A DNA stretch of 5,600 nt from JAQGMJ01 sp036271855. GTDB lineage: Bacteria; Pseudomonadota; Gammaproteobacteria; Burkholderiales; JAEUOS01. A program made the position numbers and the translations under genes. This document shows, one piece after another, positions 4,486 to 5,600 of the stretch (position 1 is its first letter; each line of letters opens with the position of its first letter). The DNA is taken from contig DATAZV010000047.1 of assembly GCA_036271855.1 (NCBI GenBank), positions 1 through 5,600 on the forward strand. The letters run 5' to 3'. The notes below the pieces were generated by a model. The model did no database searches. It was not told the origin of the DNA and saw nothing but the letters and a program-made list of their open reading frames with translations.

Positions 4486-5600
4486 ATGAGCATCAAACTG
4501 ACCCTGAACAAGGGCCGCGTGCCGGTGAAGGTGTGGACCGCGGATATCGAACACGAAGCATTGCAACAGCTGATCAACGTCTCGCAGCTGGAAATCGTGC
4601 ACGGCCATATCGCCGCCATGCCCGACGTGCACGCCGGCATCGGCGCGACCGTGGGCTCGGTGATTCCGACCAAGGGCGCAATCATCCCGGCGGCGGTGGG
4701 GGTGGACATCGGCTGCGGCATGAACGCGGTGCGCACCTCGCTGAAAGCGGCGGACCTGCCGGACAACCTGTATCGCGTGCGCTCGGCCATCGAGGCCTGC
4801 GTGCCGGTGGGCTTTTCGCAGCACGAGTCGAGCAAGGTGAAGGGTTCGCAGCACGGGCGCAATGCGCGCGTGCTGGATCAGCGCCTGGACGACATCGTGG
4901 CCAAGCATCCGGGCCTGATGAAAATGCAAAAGCGCTTTTCGCAAACCTGGATCTGCCAGCTCGGCACCCTGGGTGGCGGCAACCACTTCATCGAAATCTG
5001 CCTCGACGAGGCCGATCAGGTGTGGGTGATGCTGCACTCGGGCTCGCGCGGCATCGGCAACGTGATGGGGCGCTATTTCATCGAGGCGGCGAAGAAGGAC
5101 ATGCGCGTGCACTGGATGAACCTGCCGGACCGTGACCTCTCGTATTTCCGCGAGGGCACGCAATGGTTCGACGACTACGTGGAAGCGGTGGAGTGGGCGC
5201 AGGATTACGCGCTGCTCAACCGTGCAGAGATGATGCGCTTGGTCCTCGCGGTGCTCCAAGAGGAACTGCCACGTTTTAGTCTCCTGGGTGAGGCGATCAA
5301 CTGCCACCACAACTATGTGTCGCAGGAAAATCACTTCGGCGAGCACCTGTTCGTCACCCGCAAGGGCGCGATCAGCGCGCGCGAGGGCCAGTTGGGCATC
5401 ATCCCCGGCAGCATGGGGGCGAAGTCCTACATCGTGCGTGGGCTGGGCAACGCCGAGTCACTGTGCTCCTGCTCGCACGGTGCCGGCCGCCGCATGAGCC
5501 GCACCGCGGCCAAGCGCCAGTTCAGCCGTGAGGACCTGGAGCTGCAAACCGCCGGCGTCGAATGCCGCAAGGACGGCGGGGTGATCGACGAGATCCCCGG
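4486..5600 (+). CDS. rtcB: RNA-splicing/repair ligase RtcB, N-terminal 371 residues
   Basis: RtcB joins RNA 2',3'-cyclic phosphate (or 3'-phosphate) ends to 5'-OH ends using GTP and Mn2+, acting in tRNA splicing in archaea and animals and in RNA repair in bacteria. All signature motifs are present in order: DVHAG (47-51), GVDIGCGMN with metal ligands Asp74 and Cys77, LGGGNHF with His167, LHSGSRG with His184, NCHHNYV at 272-278, GSMGAKSYIV (308-317), and the CSCSHGAGR motif with His331, the residue that is guanylylated. These match the Escherichia coli enzyme with an offset of one residue early and six later. About 371 codons are present; bacterial relatives are near 400, so only the end is missing. 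GGAG lies 6 nt upstream of the ATG. There is no rtcA or rtcR in the window; a downstream partner cannot be excluded. A terminator directly upstream suggests control by attenuation. Confidence 0.97.
   Translation, partial: MSIKLTLNKGRVPVKVWTADIEHEALQQLINVSQLEIVHGHIAAMPDVHAGIGATVGSVIPTKGAIIPAAVGVDIGCGMNAVRTSLKAADLPDNLYRVRSAIEACVPVGFSQHESSKVKGSQHGRNARVLDQRLDDIVAKHPGLMKMQKRFSQTWICQLGTLGGGNHFIEICLDEADQVWVMLHSGSRGIGNVMGRYFIEAAKKDMRVHWMNLPDRDLSYFREGTQWFDDYVEAVEWAQDYALLNRAEMMRLVLAVLQEELPRFSLLGEAINCHHNYVSQENHFGEHLFVTRKGAISAREGQLGIIPGSMGAKSYIVRGLGNAESLCSCSHGAGRRMSRTAAKRQFSREDLELQTAGVECRKDGGVIDEIP

Noticed and set aside
4480..5346. Long minus-strand open frame of 288 codons
   Set aside because: It is antisense to rtcB, whose motifs are unmistakable, and its His/Arg/Val-rich product resembles no protein family; it is a shadow of GC-rich coding.
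1..5600. CRISPR array, transposase, tRNA or rRNA gene
   Set aside because: I saw no regularly spaced repeats, no transposase motifs and no tRNA or rRNA signature on either strand.

Overview
The window is GC-rich, densely coded DNA that looks betaproteobacterial, most likely Burkholderiales. The reasons are a Bug/TctC-type solute-binding protein, a glutaredoxin family with an N-terminal zinc ribbon, a GC-biased third codon position and strong Shine-Dalgarno sites. The genus cannot be fixed from the sequence alone. Every function given here comes from reading motifs; no database search was possible.

Layout. (1) Positions 1-843, minus strand: a two-gene operon with a small cupin protein followed, after 2 nt, by the N-terminal part of a Bug-family periplasmic binding protein that runs off the window. 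(2) 844-1019: a divergent intergenic region carrying a 9-bp direct repeat. (3) 1020-1592, plus strand: a membrane-anchored protein with a zinc ribbon, one transmembrane segment and a glutaredoxin-like domain (CPDC active site), closed by a clear intrinsic terminator. (4) 1771-3465, plus strand: a compact operon of an ECF sigma factor, a Tat-type exported ferritin-like protein and a secreted class I cytochrome c, the last two overlapping by 4 nt. No anti-sigma gene is present. (5) 3565-4134: a second zinc ribbon-TM-glutaredoxin protein (CPYC active site), a clear paralogue of the first. The two paralogues bracket the sigma/ferritin/cytochrome operon. (6) 4135-4485: 351 nt without a large gene. 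It holds a near-consensus sigma-70 promoter, a hairpin, a 9-codon ORF with a good ribosome binding site, competing RNA stems and an intrinsic terminator ending 22 nt before the next start codon. (7) 4486-5600: rtcB, the 2',3'-cyclic-phosphate RNA ligase, truncated by the window end.

How the parts may work together. The central block reads as an envelope redox or metal-stress module: a sigma factor, an exported possible di-iron protein, an electron carrier and two membrane thiol-redox proteins. This grouping is inferred from gene order and domain type. The rtcB leader is the most unusual piece. Its promoter, leader ORF, mutually exclusive stems and terminator have the architecture of transcription attenuation, which would let RNA damage or translation state control synthesis of an RNA-repair ligase. 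The segment could instead be a free-standing small RNA.
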